This document shows positions 10,218-22,400 of a stretch of DNA of 64,000 nucleotides, piece after piece (position 1 is the first letter of the stretch; each line of letters starts with the position of its first letter). Below the pieces are notes generated by a model. It had not been told where the DNA came from, made no database searches, and saw nothing but the letters and a program-made list of their open reading frames with translations. A program made the translations under genes and the position numbers. The DNA is from Membranipora membranacea (taxonomy: Eukaryota > Bryozoa > Gymnolaemata > Cheilostomatida > Membraniporidae), in the NCBI GenBank assembly GCA_914767715.1, contig OU612073.1, positions 25,542,001 to 25,606,000 on the forward strand, given 5' to 3'.

Positions 10218-12257
10218 ATGTCAACCTCCACCGGAAATGGAGAAGCTGCTGCCACCAAATCTGTACCTCTGCCAGCTAAGTCTCCTATACCTATTCCAGA
10301 ACGTTTATTATTTCATGAAAGGCTACACAAGCAGAGCAAATGTGACTTGGAAACACCAGCCTCAATCATAGCTAATGTTAACATAAAACAACTGCTCACA
10401 CCTGCTGCTTTTGATTCTCTTCCAACACACTATCAAAATGAACTGATTCGCTTGCTGCCTGAGACTGATAAGATATGTGTACAGAACGACTCACACGCTA
10501 TGAGTGTGAACAGTTTAAGCAATGAGTTCTTTGCTAAGAGTTGTGTCGAATACAGAGATCGTCTGCGGAATGGCGAGTTCAGCTCAATGACATCTGCTAA
10601 GGTTGATGAGGACCCTGTTGTTTGGGAATGTAATGAACTTGTGTTAAGAGGACACTCACCCAAGCCTGATATACCTAAAGCTGGTGAAGCATTCATCTGT
10701 ACGTCTAAACACCCGCCTAATCTGAGAAAGCCAGCCGCAACTAAATCTGTACGAAATGGCGACTCTGTTAAGTCACTAAAACCTACAACCGCTGTTACTA
10801 AGACAAAAACTAAACCATCCGCTCTTGACAAGCTTAAACGAGCGAATTCGCTTATCAGCAAACCTCCTATAAAACCCGTAAAAGTAGAAGCTCTTTCGCC
10901 TCCTAAGGCTGTCATCAGCCGACCTGTGTCACTTACTCAGAAAACAATACCTAAGCCAGCACCAGTGGTAATCAGCAATCTCATATCTAAGGAACCACTA
11001 TCAGTTCAAACTCAGGTCGCAGGAATTAAACGTCCATATTCAGCAAATGACATCAAGCCTCCAGCTAGGCCACATAATAAAGTGGTTATCACTCAATTCA
11101 AGAAAGTCACAGAGAATAATATATCTGGTGATAGAGTAACAAAGGTTGTGCCGATAGTGGTACGTAATCCGCACGGGCAAGTAGTGACAACCCTGGCTAA
11201 CTGTAATCCGCTACTATCTCAAATGATTAAAAATCCAGTAAGGATTTCACAAACAAACACTACACCACCGGCAATCATAAGGCTGGAGAGGAAACCACAG
11301 AGTCTGTTACCAACAATACTCAAACGGAACAATCAAGTTATAGTAACATTACGAAACAATCCCAATATAGTCTCTAACAGAAACGGTGTCAACAAAGTAG
11401 TCGCCGATGTGATATCAAAAACTCAACCAAAGCTGCCCACAAATGGCGTGACTCAGCCACAGCCCATTATAGTGACAGTGAACGGCGGTAATGGTAGTGT
11501 AACTGATAAACTCATATCTACTGCAGTCAATATACAGCGATCAAAAGAGATATGTGAACAATCTAAAGCTGATATCAAACCCACTCTGGACTTAGAACGC
11601 AGTTATGAGATCTGTAAGAAAGTGCTGGGTAATACTGGGGCTGCTACTATTGTGATGGTCGGACCAGATGGCAAAAAAACAACAATACAATCAAAACCGG
11701 TACGTAACAGAAACGTCGTATCAGCATCTGGTTCAAGTCAAGGCTTTGCTAACAGTTCAGATATACCTGTATATAGAAGCAAGCATCGCGGCAAATCCTC
11801 TCTGACAATGTCTGGTCATCTATTTTTAGCCTTGAAGCAGGATGAGGATGATGGATATTCAGTTAAAGCCTACAAACGCAAGGCTGCTTACAAGCAAAGA
11901 CAAAAGAAAAAGCTTGCTAAGGGTTCCAGCAAAAAGACGGTGTCTGCGACTAGCGTCCCTTCTTCTACATCACAGACCGATAGTTCTCTGGCTACAGTAG
12001 ACAGTAACAGCGTAACTATGGTTACTGGTACATTACACTCTACGGTACCAATCGTTAGCATCAAGGAAGAAGTGGCTAATAACAATAATACCAAGCTGCC
12101 GTCTATCGGCAGCATCAGCAGTGGATACGATAGTCTGCTAGATTCATGTATGTGTAGTAAGCGAGCTCTGATCATTTGCCGTAAATGTGGTGCTTTTAGT
12201 CACGCTGAGTGTATGGATAAAGAGGAATGCCTCTCATGTCTTGAGAAAGAAAACTAG
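10218..12257 (+). CDS. ASXL: ASXL (Additional sex combs-like), DEUBAD and C-terminal PHD
   Basis: One uninterrupted exon encodes 679 residues from ATG 10218; the frame is open back to a possible acceptor at 10193, so upstream exons are possible. Residues ~45-132 are the DEUBAD/ASXH domain: ETPASIIANVNIKQLL, FDSLPTHYQNELIRLLPETD and the NEF motif (LSNEFFAKSCVEYRDRL, NGEF). A long disordered, basic, Pro/Val/Thr-rich middle follows, with a Lys-rich patch near 560-580. The last ~36 residues form the atypical ASXL PHD finger (CMCSKRALIICRKCGAF, then SHAECMD, CLSC). In animals the DEUBAD domain binds and activates the BAP1/Calypso deubiquitinase acting on H2A in the nucleus. The protein is much shorter than vertebrate ASXL1-3 (about 1,500 or more residues), and no HARE-HTH domain is visible. 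The family call is firm; completeness of the 5' end is not. Confidence 0.88.
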   Translation: MSTSTGNGEAAATKSVPLPAKSPIPIPERLLFHERLHKQSKCDLETPASIIANVNIKQLLTPAAFDSLPTHYQNELIRLLPETDKICVQNDSHAMSVNSLSNEFFAKSCVEYRDRLRNGEFSSMTSAKVDEDPVVWECNELVLRGHSPKPDIPKAGEAFICTSKHPPNLRKPAATKSVRNGDSVKSLKPTTAVTKTKTKPSALDKLKRANSLISKPPIKPVKVEALSPPKAVISRPVSLTQKTIPKPAPVVISNLISKEPLSVQTQVAGIKRPYSANDIKPPARPHNKVVITQFKKVTENNISGDRVTKVVPIVVRNPHGQVVTTLANCNPLLSQMIKNPVRISQTNTTPPAIIRLERKPQSLLPTILKRNNQVIVTLRNNPNIVSNRNGVNKVVADVISKTQPKLPTNGVTQPQPIIVTVNGGNGSVTDKLISTAVNIQRSKEICEQSKADIKPTLDLERSYEICKKVLGNTGAATIVMVGPDGKKTTIQSKPVRNRNVVSASGSSQGFANSSDIPVYRSKHRGKSSLTMSGHLFLALKQDEDDGYSVKAYKRKAAYKQRQKKKLAKGSSKKTVSATSVPSSTSQTDSSLATVDSNSVTMVTGTLHSTVPIVSIKEEVANNNNTKLPSIGSISSGYDSLLDSCMCSKRALIICRKCGAFSHAECMDKEECLSCLEKEN

Positions 12258-13451
12258 AATTTTCTTTGAGTTTTATTTTTATGTTCAGACAAATTTTTCT
12301 TTGTTTGTAAATAATTATTTGTACAGTGATAAATTAGGCACAACTTTTTCATTTAGTTCAAGCTTAATTGAAAGCCTGTTGTAAATACTGCACTATACAG
12401 TCACGATTTTAGATGTTGGTTATTAATTTTTTTTCCGATCAATATTATTAGTCTGTGTAATAAGTACCACAACTTGTAATGTACTACAAGAGTATCAATT
12501 TTCCAGAACATGACAGACTTTGTTGAATGACACAGTTTTATTTAATGAGGTAAAAGTTTACAGAAAAGATTGGTTACATTATCACAATGTCACAGGATAA
12601 AAATAATAGCATACTGTCACAACTCAACCCACAGATAGACATCGGATATGTAATGTTAACTTCTGCTAATGAAGAGATAAAAACAAACAGTTTGCTGCCA
12701 CCACCAGGGTATAAAGTTAATGTATAAAATGTGTCTATATGTGTAATGATAAAATTGATCAGACGATATAAAAACTTCACTTAGCTGATAAAATATCCTG
12801 AACTTCCTCCTACTGGCTTCACATCTTAATCCTTATCTAACAATGGCAAGACAACTGTGACCTTTCACAGTAGGTCAACAAACATACACTTAATCAGCTG
12901 ATGACCATGTAATTATCTGATAAAATTGTTCCCTTCGGCTCCATACCACCACACCATGCAAACAGTTAGTGTAAAGTTGGTAAGAGAAATATATCAGCTA
13001 ATTTAAATAAACACCACATGGTAAAAGACCCCAAACCCCAATGTCGCACGTAAGTTGATGTGGGAAGACAGTACAATGACATCAGATAGCAAAGTTGTCC
13101 TTGCGGAATTAGAATGTTCCCAGATTTGATATGGGTTGAATTAGTGAGTACTTAAAACGCATACTAATCAGTAGCATAATTCTGGTCCATACCTAGGAAA
13201 AATAAAATGTTATAAAATTATAAATATCTCTTAAAATTAAGACGGTGCCAAAAGTTCCATATCACTGTATAAACCTAGACTAGAATACCTCAACTGAAGA
13301 CAACCACAGAAATGAATACAACTCATTATATCATCACACCATTAATATTCTGTAACTAAAATCCACTGGACCTGACTGACAGACATGTAGTCTGCCAGGT
13401 GGCCTGACAGGTAGACAGACAGGTAGTCTGATACGTAGAATGACAGGTAGC
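12258..13451. other. Convergent 3' region between ASXL and the anoctamin
   Basis: A/T-rich sequence consistent with two 3' untranslated regions meeting. Candidate signals are TTTATT at 12537-12542 (AATAAA for the minus-strand anoctamin) and AATAAA at 13006-13011 (plus strand). Imperfect repeats of ACAGGTAG occur at about 13385-13450. Confidence 0.4.
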
Positions 13452-16400
13452 CTACAGAGCAGTAGCGTTATCAGGTTCAGCCGATCTGTCACCCTTAGCA
13501 TCCTTAATTCTCTGGTGCTGAGCCACCTTTGCCAGGTGTTTCTCTCTTAGTGTTCGATCTCGGATATCGATCGGTACGTCGGGTATGAGGAAGTTGATCA
13601 GTGCTGCAATGGCTAGTACCAGATGCTGTAAAAAACATATATAAATACTTCATCAGTACAATAGATACATCAACAATGTGAAAGTTAACGAGACTACAGC
13701 AGCTGTTAAAAAGTGAGAATATAGGATTTGCCTTCTCCCGTCTAGGTTAGGTATCTGCTATGGCTTAGTTCAAGAGGTTATATTGGTTCCAACTTTGCTT
13801 TGGCAACACAAATGAAGAACCTTGACATAAATATCATCATTATTTACAGATGAGGAACATCCGTTATGTAGGATGTAAAGGCAACTTTTATCTAAGATTA
13901 TATATCTCATTTGAATATGCTAGACTATGGAGGGTTCATTGGTGTTCACTAGGTAGTTTACAGGTCGAGAGTTACAGGCGGAGAGTTACAGGCGGAGAGT
14001 TACAGGCGGAGAGTTACAGGCGGAGAGTTACAGCGGAGAGTTACAGGCGGAGAGTTACAGGCGGAGAGTTACAGCGGAGAGTTACAGGCGGAGAGTTACA
14101 GGCGGAGGGATACAGGCGGAGAGTTACAGGCCGAGAGTTACAGGCGGAGAGTTACAGGCGGAGAGTTACAGGCGGAGAGTTACAGCGGAGAGTTACAGGC
14201 GGAGAGTTACAGGCGGAGGGTTACAGGCCGAGAGTTACAGATCGAGAGTTACAGGTCTAGCAGTAACAGTGAGAGATTAGTTTACCTCGAAGACGAGAAT
14301 GAACGCCAGTTTAGCTGTGAGCACATGCCAGTAAGATTTAGTGTGTATATAGTGAGTTCTCTCATCGTCTGTCCAGTCTGATGACATCGGGCTGTTCACA
14401 AAGTCACGATATCTATATAATAAGAATTAATCGATGAGTGAACAGGTAAATCAAATCTTTCATTTCATCCGCTTGTCATCGGCCTGAGAGATTGAATACA
14501 TGAGTTAATATGATCAGGAGCAAAGGACTCTTCAAAGTCTTCAAAGACCCTGTCAATAAGAGTACCCATAATGCAACTGTTGATAATGTAACACACCCTT
14601 ATCGTTTAATGATATTTTGTTGCGCAAGATTGATCACAACAGTAGCTTTTTTATATAAGCTCCTGCAGTTACGAATGTATCCATTTAATTCAAAATCAAA
14701 GTTTTCTCTATTAGTGCCCAAAGTTTAGGCCTGGTCTGATTTAAGTGCACACTGAGTTTGTACGGTAGAAACATTAGATTCAAGAAGAGGGGGAAGAAGG
14801 GGAAGAAGGGCAAAATGAAACTACTTAAGTTAATTATCTCAAACCTGCAGTAATGTTCTGTATCATTATAATCACCAAACATGGCGATCTCTGTTTTCAC
14901 TGAAGGTAGACTCTCCTTATCAAAGTCACTAGTTCTGAATGTGGAGAGACTCCACTCGACGTATGTAGAGTTATCTGACGCGACGTCCTCTCCGGCTACG
15001 CTGTACTCATAAATCTTCTTCTGTACGAAATCTGATGTGAACGCGATAATAGCGGCCTGTATAAATAATAACATGACATTACATTAATGGTAGTGTCGGT
15101 AGGACAGTATCCTGATATCGTACAAACTCACACCAGTCCTAATATCTCTGTGGTTTGAAGTGAATAAAGAGTGCTCGGTACCAGGTGCTATCTGGAGATA
15201 ATACGGTCGCAGTCACATTAGCTCTTATTGTAGTCCCCCTATCCATAGAGTGCACCATGTATTCACAATATATATCCGCTCAAACAGTACAGATCAGAAG
15301 ATGGCTATCAATAGCTGTGATTGGGTAATATGTATGGGTTTTATTCTCACCAGACAAGCTTAACAAGTCAACAAACACATATACGAGTCCTGAAGTATAA
15401 TATCTTACATTGACGAGCACAGCTAGTTTAGATACAGCCACGAGTATAGTAAACCAGGTACCGATATCCTGAGCACGCTCTGCCATTGGTCTCTTCCATT
15501 GAGTGATCAGTTTGGTGGCGTCTAGTCGGATTTCTATTATGTTGTTGAGCAGTGCAAAGAACGGAGCAAGAGGGAACGCAGCCACGAACAAAGTGACAAA
15601 GCCATACTGAATCACTGTAAGAGAATAGAGTAGGTATTTAAGAGGCTATGTGATGTATCCGCATAGAGAAACAGGGTGTCTACTAAGTCATTCCAGGATG
15701 AAGTTAAATGAGCAGTACCAATGGCGCGCCCGGTCAGCACTGGATTACTTCACATGATATGATGTGTCACTTGCCTGATGTCCCACAATGCAATGGATTG
15801 TAAATGATAACATTAGACATTTGGTTTTCTTGACTTTTCAAGTATATACGAAAAGTTGGGAGTCTAGAAAGCCAGAGAGTATCAGCAGTGACATAACCTA
15901 TGAGTAATTAGAGTCATTTTGCAAAAATTGTTCACATAGAGGTCTTAAAATTTATTAATTTATATTCCAATGACATCTAAGAATGTTAGCTGTTTTGTAT
16001 TCCATTGGTTCTCATTCTCTACCTACACACACACACACATATATAATATATATATTTATATTGAACTGACCCATCTCGAGGTATTCCTCATATAGACCGT
16101 GAATCGGGAAATCTACGAGATCGTAATCTCTCTCCCAGCTCGTGTACTTATCATCATCAGTCTCTATCTTCTTACGGCCTCGTCTCTCTTTGAAACATTT
16201 ACACAGCATTCTATAAAAGTGAGTAGGACTGAGCGTTACATAACATCATAATATGCCAGATAAATCCCCCCCCCCCACCTGAGGGGGAGAAGGGGTAATG
16301 CTTATGTTATGGTTCAGTTCATCCCTTGGGTAATAAATACGAATAATTCTTCACATACCCTTCTTCTAAAACCAGGTAGATATATGCTTCAAATTCATTC

Positions 16401-19400
16401 AATATATTTGGTATTACAAATCAACATCCAATTCAAATTTGGAGTTGCTCCCTCTAAAGACAACAGCTAATCAGTATAATCGTAGCGAGGCACATATCAG
16501 AGTTGTACTTACGGGACGAGGATCTCCTTGAAGTTGTTGAGAGCTTGTTTACCAACCATAACTATGGCCAGCTGTATAGCTAACTCAATCAGACAACCGG
16601 CTGGATCACACTACAACCATCAGAGGGAGACGATTAGATCATTGATATCGAGCCTCGATCTGGATAAATCTTCAGTGGTTAATTGTCATCCCAGCACAAA
16701 ACTCACAACACATGGAGGGCAACCAACTTGACTGAAGATATTCTAGTAAGTGAATATCCGACACGTAACTTAACCACTGCCGCTGTTACATAATCCAATG
16801 TTTGACTCATGGAATACACGGATGTGTTATTCATGTATACTAAGCACTTGCTGAAGTAGAACTAAGTAAGCACATGTAATGCGCATACAATATCTACTCA
16901 TTACAATACAATTGTAAAAATTACAGTTAGTTTTTAGTTTATATGGTTATGGTTATGGCTCACTTGAGATAGTGCATACTTGTCAGTACCCAACTCCTTT
17001 GGTGTGGGTGGGGGTGTTAGCTATCGTGCCCACATACACCAGTAGAGTGAAGCGCTGGTTAAGCCCACGCTGATGCAGAGCAGTCGTGCAGAATCATGCA
17101 TTGTGGTGGAATCATGCAAAATTTGCGGGTTTGAGTTTGGGGTTGTCAGACTGTGATGAGAGAATATGATTAGCCAGTACCCGAGTATCTGGTGAGGAAA
17201 AGAAAGTGTCTCATTTTTCTCAAGCTGTATAATCAACCAGCAGAGATGGAAGATTCAGAGTTATTTCTCTGTGGTTTGTTTTTTCTAAGGTAACTTTTGA
17301 ATATGGATTCAAACACGGAGCGCAGGGAAAGATGTACTGTCTAATTTTATGATTGTGTAGGTTCTATCCGGTTTCTTTTCTGGTTGGAGTATACACATCC
17401 CACTTCTATAAGGCACACTGTGTATAATCTGAGACTTTTCTGGGTGGAGTATACACATCCCGCTTCTATAAGGCACACTGTGTATGATCTGAGAGCAGAT
17501 AACTGACATTTTAATCTACATTTTCATTAGACTGACACCAATCAATCTCACTAATATCTCACATTTCTGATATCATCTCAGAAGATGTGAGGTGAAGTGA
17601 TGAGGTGAAGAGGTAACGATGAGGATCTGGTGAATCAGTTTGATAAGTAAACAGGTAGAGCTACATGCTATGGGACAGAAATACAGTAACTCGGCAGGCA
17701 GAAAATATACACTGCAGTCTAGTTTGAGCCAATCAACAATAAGCAGAATCTGATATATCTCAGGGTGTTTTACTATGTGTATATTTTCATCCTGTTGAGT
17801 AAGGAAAGGCAAGCAAACATCACATGGGTGTTAGATTATAAGAAATAAAGGTCAGTGCACTCTCCAATGAGAATGAGGTACAGAAAACACCATCTTTCCA
17901 ATCATTATGCTTGTTACAAGTGACAACCAGACAAAGAAGGTTCAGACTAAATCATATTAAATTTTTTATCCTGAAAAGGAGAAACCAAATATGTTTGAAT
18001 CTGAACCTTTAATAACAAAGATTGTGAGGATTGATTCTAGCCTATAGTTATGTGAGTCACAAACCTCTTCGCCTCGATAGATGAATGTTCTATCATAGTT
18101 ATCAGGTTGTCCGTTCAATCTATCAAATTATGAATCAGTCAATTCACTCACCAATTGTATACAAATCATAAAACATGAACAGTGAGCTGCACAGCGTGCT
18201 GCAAGGGTAAAGGTGGACATAAATTTATAAAAGTGATCTGAGGATTCTGTGTAAGCGTGCGTGTAAGCCGTGCGGCGATTCATCAGGTACAGGGGTGGTG
18301 AGGAGGAGGCGCAGCTTTAGATCTCCGCTAACGAACCTCCTCTTGTCGGAAACTTCCGACAGGTGTATATAACCTGGTATACGCACTAGGCTGACCTATA
18401 ATCCTACACACACATCAAAGTCACATTCAGTGTTAAAACATCAAGAGGTAATAAATGCGAAAAAAATTCGTCAAAAGCAAGCGGCATGAAATGTGCTCAG
18501 ATGTTTCGCCGTGCTTCAAGCGAGTAAGCATATCCAGTCAGCTGAAAGCATTGCTATACATAAGTCAGTTCACTTTGTTGCTCTATTTCGGTTGCATGTT
18601 CTGGAATAATTTCAAATGCAACAACATCGACCGATCGGGTGAAAAGAGATATACACACACTGAGCTGCAGGAGCAGGAGATAGATAAGTATGATAAGTAA
18701 GCGATACTGGTGTTAATATATACAACAGAGGAAATATTCAGCGCAGGAAGTTCTTGTGACAGAGCAGGAGAAAACGACCTGGTATTGGAGGAGGTTAATC
18801 TAGACGGAGGTTGAGCAAAGTTAGTCAAGGCTGAGGTGTAAGATTGTCCCAGCTCCATGAACCCTACAGACGTATAAGTACAGACGTATAAGGTGTTGAT
18901 GAACGTTTAGGATACACATTGAGTAACTACTTTTGGGTGCCAGCGAGGTGAATATACAAAATCAGGAGCAGAAGAAATGAAGGCAACAATGATAGTTGAG
19001 TGACCGGTGACTTTTTGGTAGTGATTTGAGATTTAACTAAGAAGCGTTGGTACTGCAGCCTTAGTCCGTGAGTGAGAACTACAATTTAATTAATGTATAA
19101 ACTTCTCCTAACCAACCTGTTCCATTCTGCCACCCAAGTATCGAGTCGGTTTGTACGCTGTACCACTCAAACTGAAGTAAAACAATCAATAAACAAAATC
19201 ATACACGCGTCAAATTTATGAGAAATTTGGTTTCATCGATTGATAAGTAAAAAGAGAAGACCAGTAAATATGGGGAGACATGAAGAGGTCAAAATACTGG
19301 ATGATAGTAAGGGCATCATTCCTGCAATAAAGCATAAATCACACATATATAAAAATCACACACAATAAATGTATGAAGGCAGCAAAAGCGACATCAATAT

Positions 19401-22400
19401 TCACACGACGTCGCCAGGCGGGCAGCGGCAGCTCATTCTACAAAGACGCGGCGGCAGTTGTGACGCTGAGCCACAACTGGGTATCATGCTGCTGTGGGTC
19501 AGCAGCTGCATGCTGACAAAAGGTCACAAGGTCAGATAATAAACCTACAAACTCTACAGGAGTGAGCTGGAGGTCTCCGATGTATCTATGATCTGTCATG
19601 TTACCGAGCCTGTGTGAATATCGTATCTCTGAGTTACAGGGTGGATAAAGAGGTCCGGCATATAATATGTGGTTATGGAGATGAACAATGGGGGAGAAAT
19701 TTAAGTCGAATTGACCCAAAAATGAAAATTTATCTTTATACACATAATAGTTTCAACTGTAAATATTCAGCAGGTCTCGCCTTAATTTAATAAGGCTGTA
19801 ACAGTAAAGTCAAGATGAGAAGCATCAGAAAAAGTCTCTGACCTAAAGGTGTAGCTTAGTTAATGAAAACTATATCCCGGTGAGTTGATTTATTTTACAC
19901 AGTGGTAATATAGTGATAACGTACCTTCCTTTGAAGAAAGCGATGTAGATAATAGTACCGTAGTAATTAGCAAACTGGAACATGTACATCTTAAGCGTGA
20001 AGGAATCTTCCCATTCACTCTGATATTTCCATGTCTCTACAGAAATAAAAGATTTATATATACATAGATATACAGTATATATTTTTCTATGTGTATGCAT
20101 ACGTGTATGTGTAATTACATGGATAATATATACAGACACATGTACATGATATGAGCATAATGTGCTTTTCATATTATTATGAGCAGTCATAGCTATTTCA
20201 ATGAATCCTCGCTGAGCCATTACCATTCATTACTTGTAAAAACATTACATTTGTATACAGATCCCAAAATAACAACTTGGTGATGTGCAATGATCCATCA
20301 ATTGTAGAAATTTCAGAACTTTGTATAAGTTATCTACTCATTGAGATAAAGGGAACAACTCCTCACATAATATATTAAAATAGATGAGATAGCAATGGAG
20401 ATATTGTACAGCGGGAAGGGCTATCACCTCAATCTTAATACAGAAGACCAGTGACTAACAATAAATGCAGAGCTTCATACCCATATTTGTGAGGAAGATG
20501 GCGATTTTCTCATAGATCTTATTCAGTAGTGTGATGACAAGAACAGACAGACAAGCAGCCGTTACCGTGGTGATGATCCTAGCTTGTGCTTTTATAAACT
20601 GATCATCAGATCTGTATATGAATATCACTATAAATATTCTATAGATGATTATAGCGAGGATAGCGGCCAGCACAACGCACATCTAAAATAGATAATGAAC
20701 AGAGGTCCAGTTTTATACAGAGTATTAGCGCAGAACACAGCAAACTGAATTGAAGGATTCACATTTAACACTCCAATCATCTCGTTCATAAACACCATGC
20801 ATACAGCACAATTTATGATCTAATATACATTTTGACGCTGGTTTATCTATCAAATGATCCTACTGAAAAAGTTTAAGCTCAAGATCACAAACGCTTAACA
20901 AACGTACTTCTATTCAGTCACTTCACTTTCCTGTCTGCCTATACTGAACTTATGACAGGCATAAAGAAAATATCATCTTCATATACTTATCTCAAGTAAA
21001 AAAGAATACAGGACTTACTAACATAACAGGGGTTTAGACTACAGGGACATACCCGGCCGGGGGAGGGGGCGAGAGTCTGAGGGGTTTAGACTACAGGGAC
21101 ATACCAGGAATACGATAAACACTAAAGAGGACACGACTCTGACACATCTCTCCAGACTTCTCATATGAGGCTCATAGTGCTGAGTTACTGGATTCTTCTT
21201 CTTATCCTTAACTTGAGCCTGAAACTCTGGTCTCATAGTTTGCTGTAATAATATATATTCTATACTAGCAACAGTCCATCAGGATAAGACACGGTGTCTC
21301 CTACATAGGATTGTGTAGTAATATATTCTGATCTTTACCGCCGATAAAGGTGAAAAGTAGATTTGATATCATGTAATGGCAAAAAGTGCAAGACAACTTG
21401 TAAAGACTAAAATACAGGGAGTGGGGGGACATGGCCCACCCTCCTTGCTGTTGTGTATCGCTGCCTTACCTCAGTCTCTTCATAGTCAGTAACATCCCAG
21501 TCATACTGTATTCTGGCCTGCTGTCTCTTCCAGAACTCAATAAAGAATGTCGCCCACAGAGCCATGAATATAGTAAAGAATATGGTTGCTGGGTTATCCA
21601 CTACATACGTAGCCTTGTAAAGAAAATGAGAATAATATCAATTTGTGTGATGAGGTATGGAGCTGCATATTCTCTGATCACACAGTACGGAGAAATTTGG
21701 TAAGGTTGGATGTTTTTATTTAATTGTGTGAGACAGCCTAAGAGTGATTTTCCAAGTGGCTCATGTGTTACTTTGACAAGAAGCGGAGAGTTAAATAAAA
21801 CTTCAGAACTCAAACCATTTCAGTCATACACTGAGCTTGACAACATTCAGTCACTTATTATATTATATGAGATGAGTACCAGACGAGTACTGGGTTATAT
21901 TTATATTATATACCTTTGAGTAGAGACAGGACTCGTTGAGTCTCCAGTAGTTACATCTCTGATCACACTGAGGGCACATAACGAGTCGACCTCCGACCTC
22001 ACCACATATATCAATGCTCGTCGGGTCACCTCCAAGAGTGGCCATTCCGTAAACAAACACAAATATACCGACGATCGACGCTGGCACTAACATCAGAGTG
22101 TAGAATCCCAGCCAACTAAAATAGATGGCCACCTTCTCTCCGAAGTAATGTCTAAAAACACAAGAGAAGAATAAAGTAACTAAATATTATTCACAGGTCT
22201 CAGGCCAGTCTAAGCTGACTGCTCCGTGTTTGCCGAGTTATACTGTGACACTCCCTGGCAGAATAAGACTGCTGGATAGCTACCCACTGGAAGCACAAAC
22301 TATTCAATGCAGTATTTAAAGCGGCGTGTTCATTCACATATGGTAGAATGAAACTTAATTTTATGCCCCAAGTATAATGAGGTAAGACAAACAGGCACAA

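Noticed and set aside
10433-10915. 160-codon ORF antisense to ASXL
   Set aside because: Shadow of the ASXL coding frame.
13850-14260. 136-codon plus-strand ORF
   Set aside because: Mostly the 14-bp minisatellite translated; no domain.
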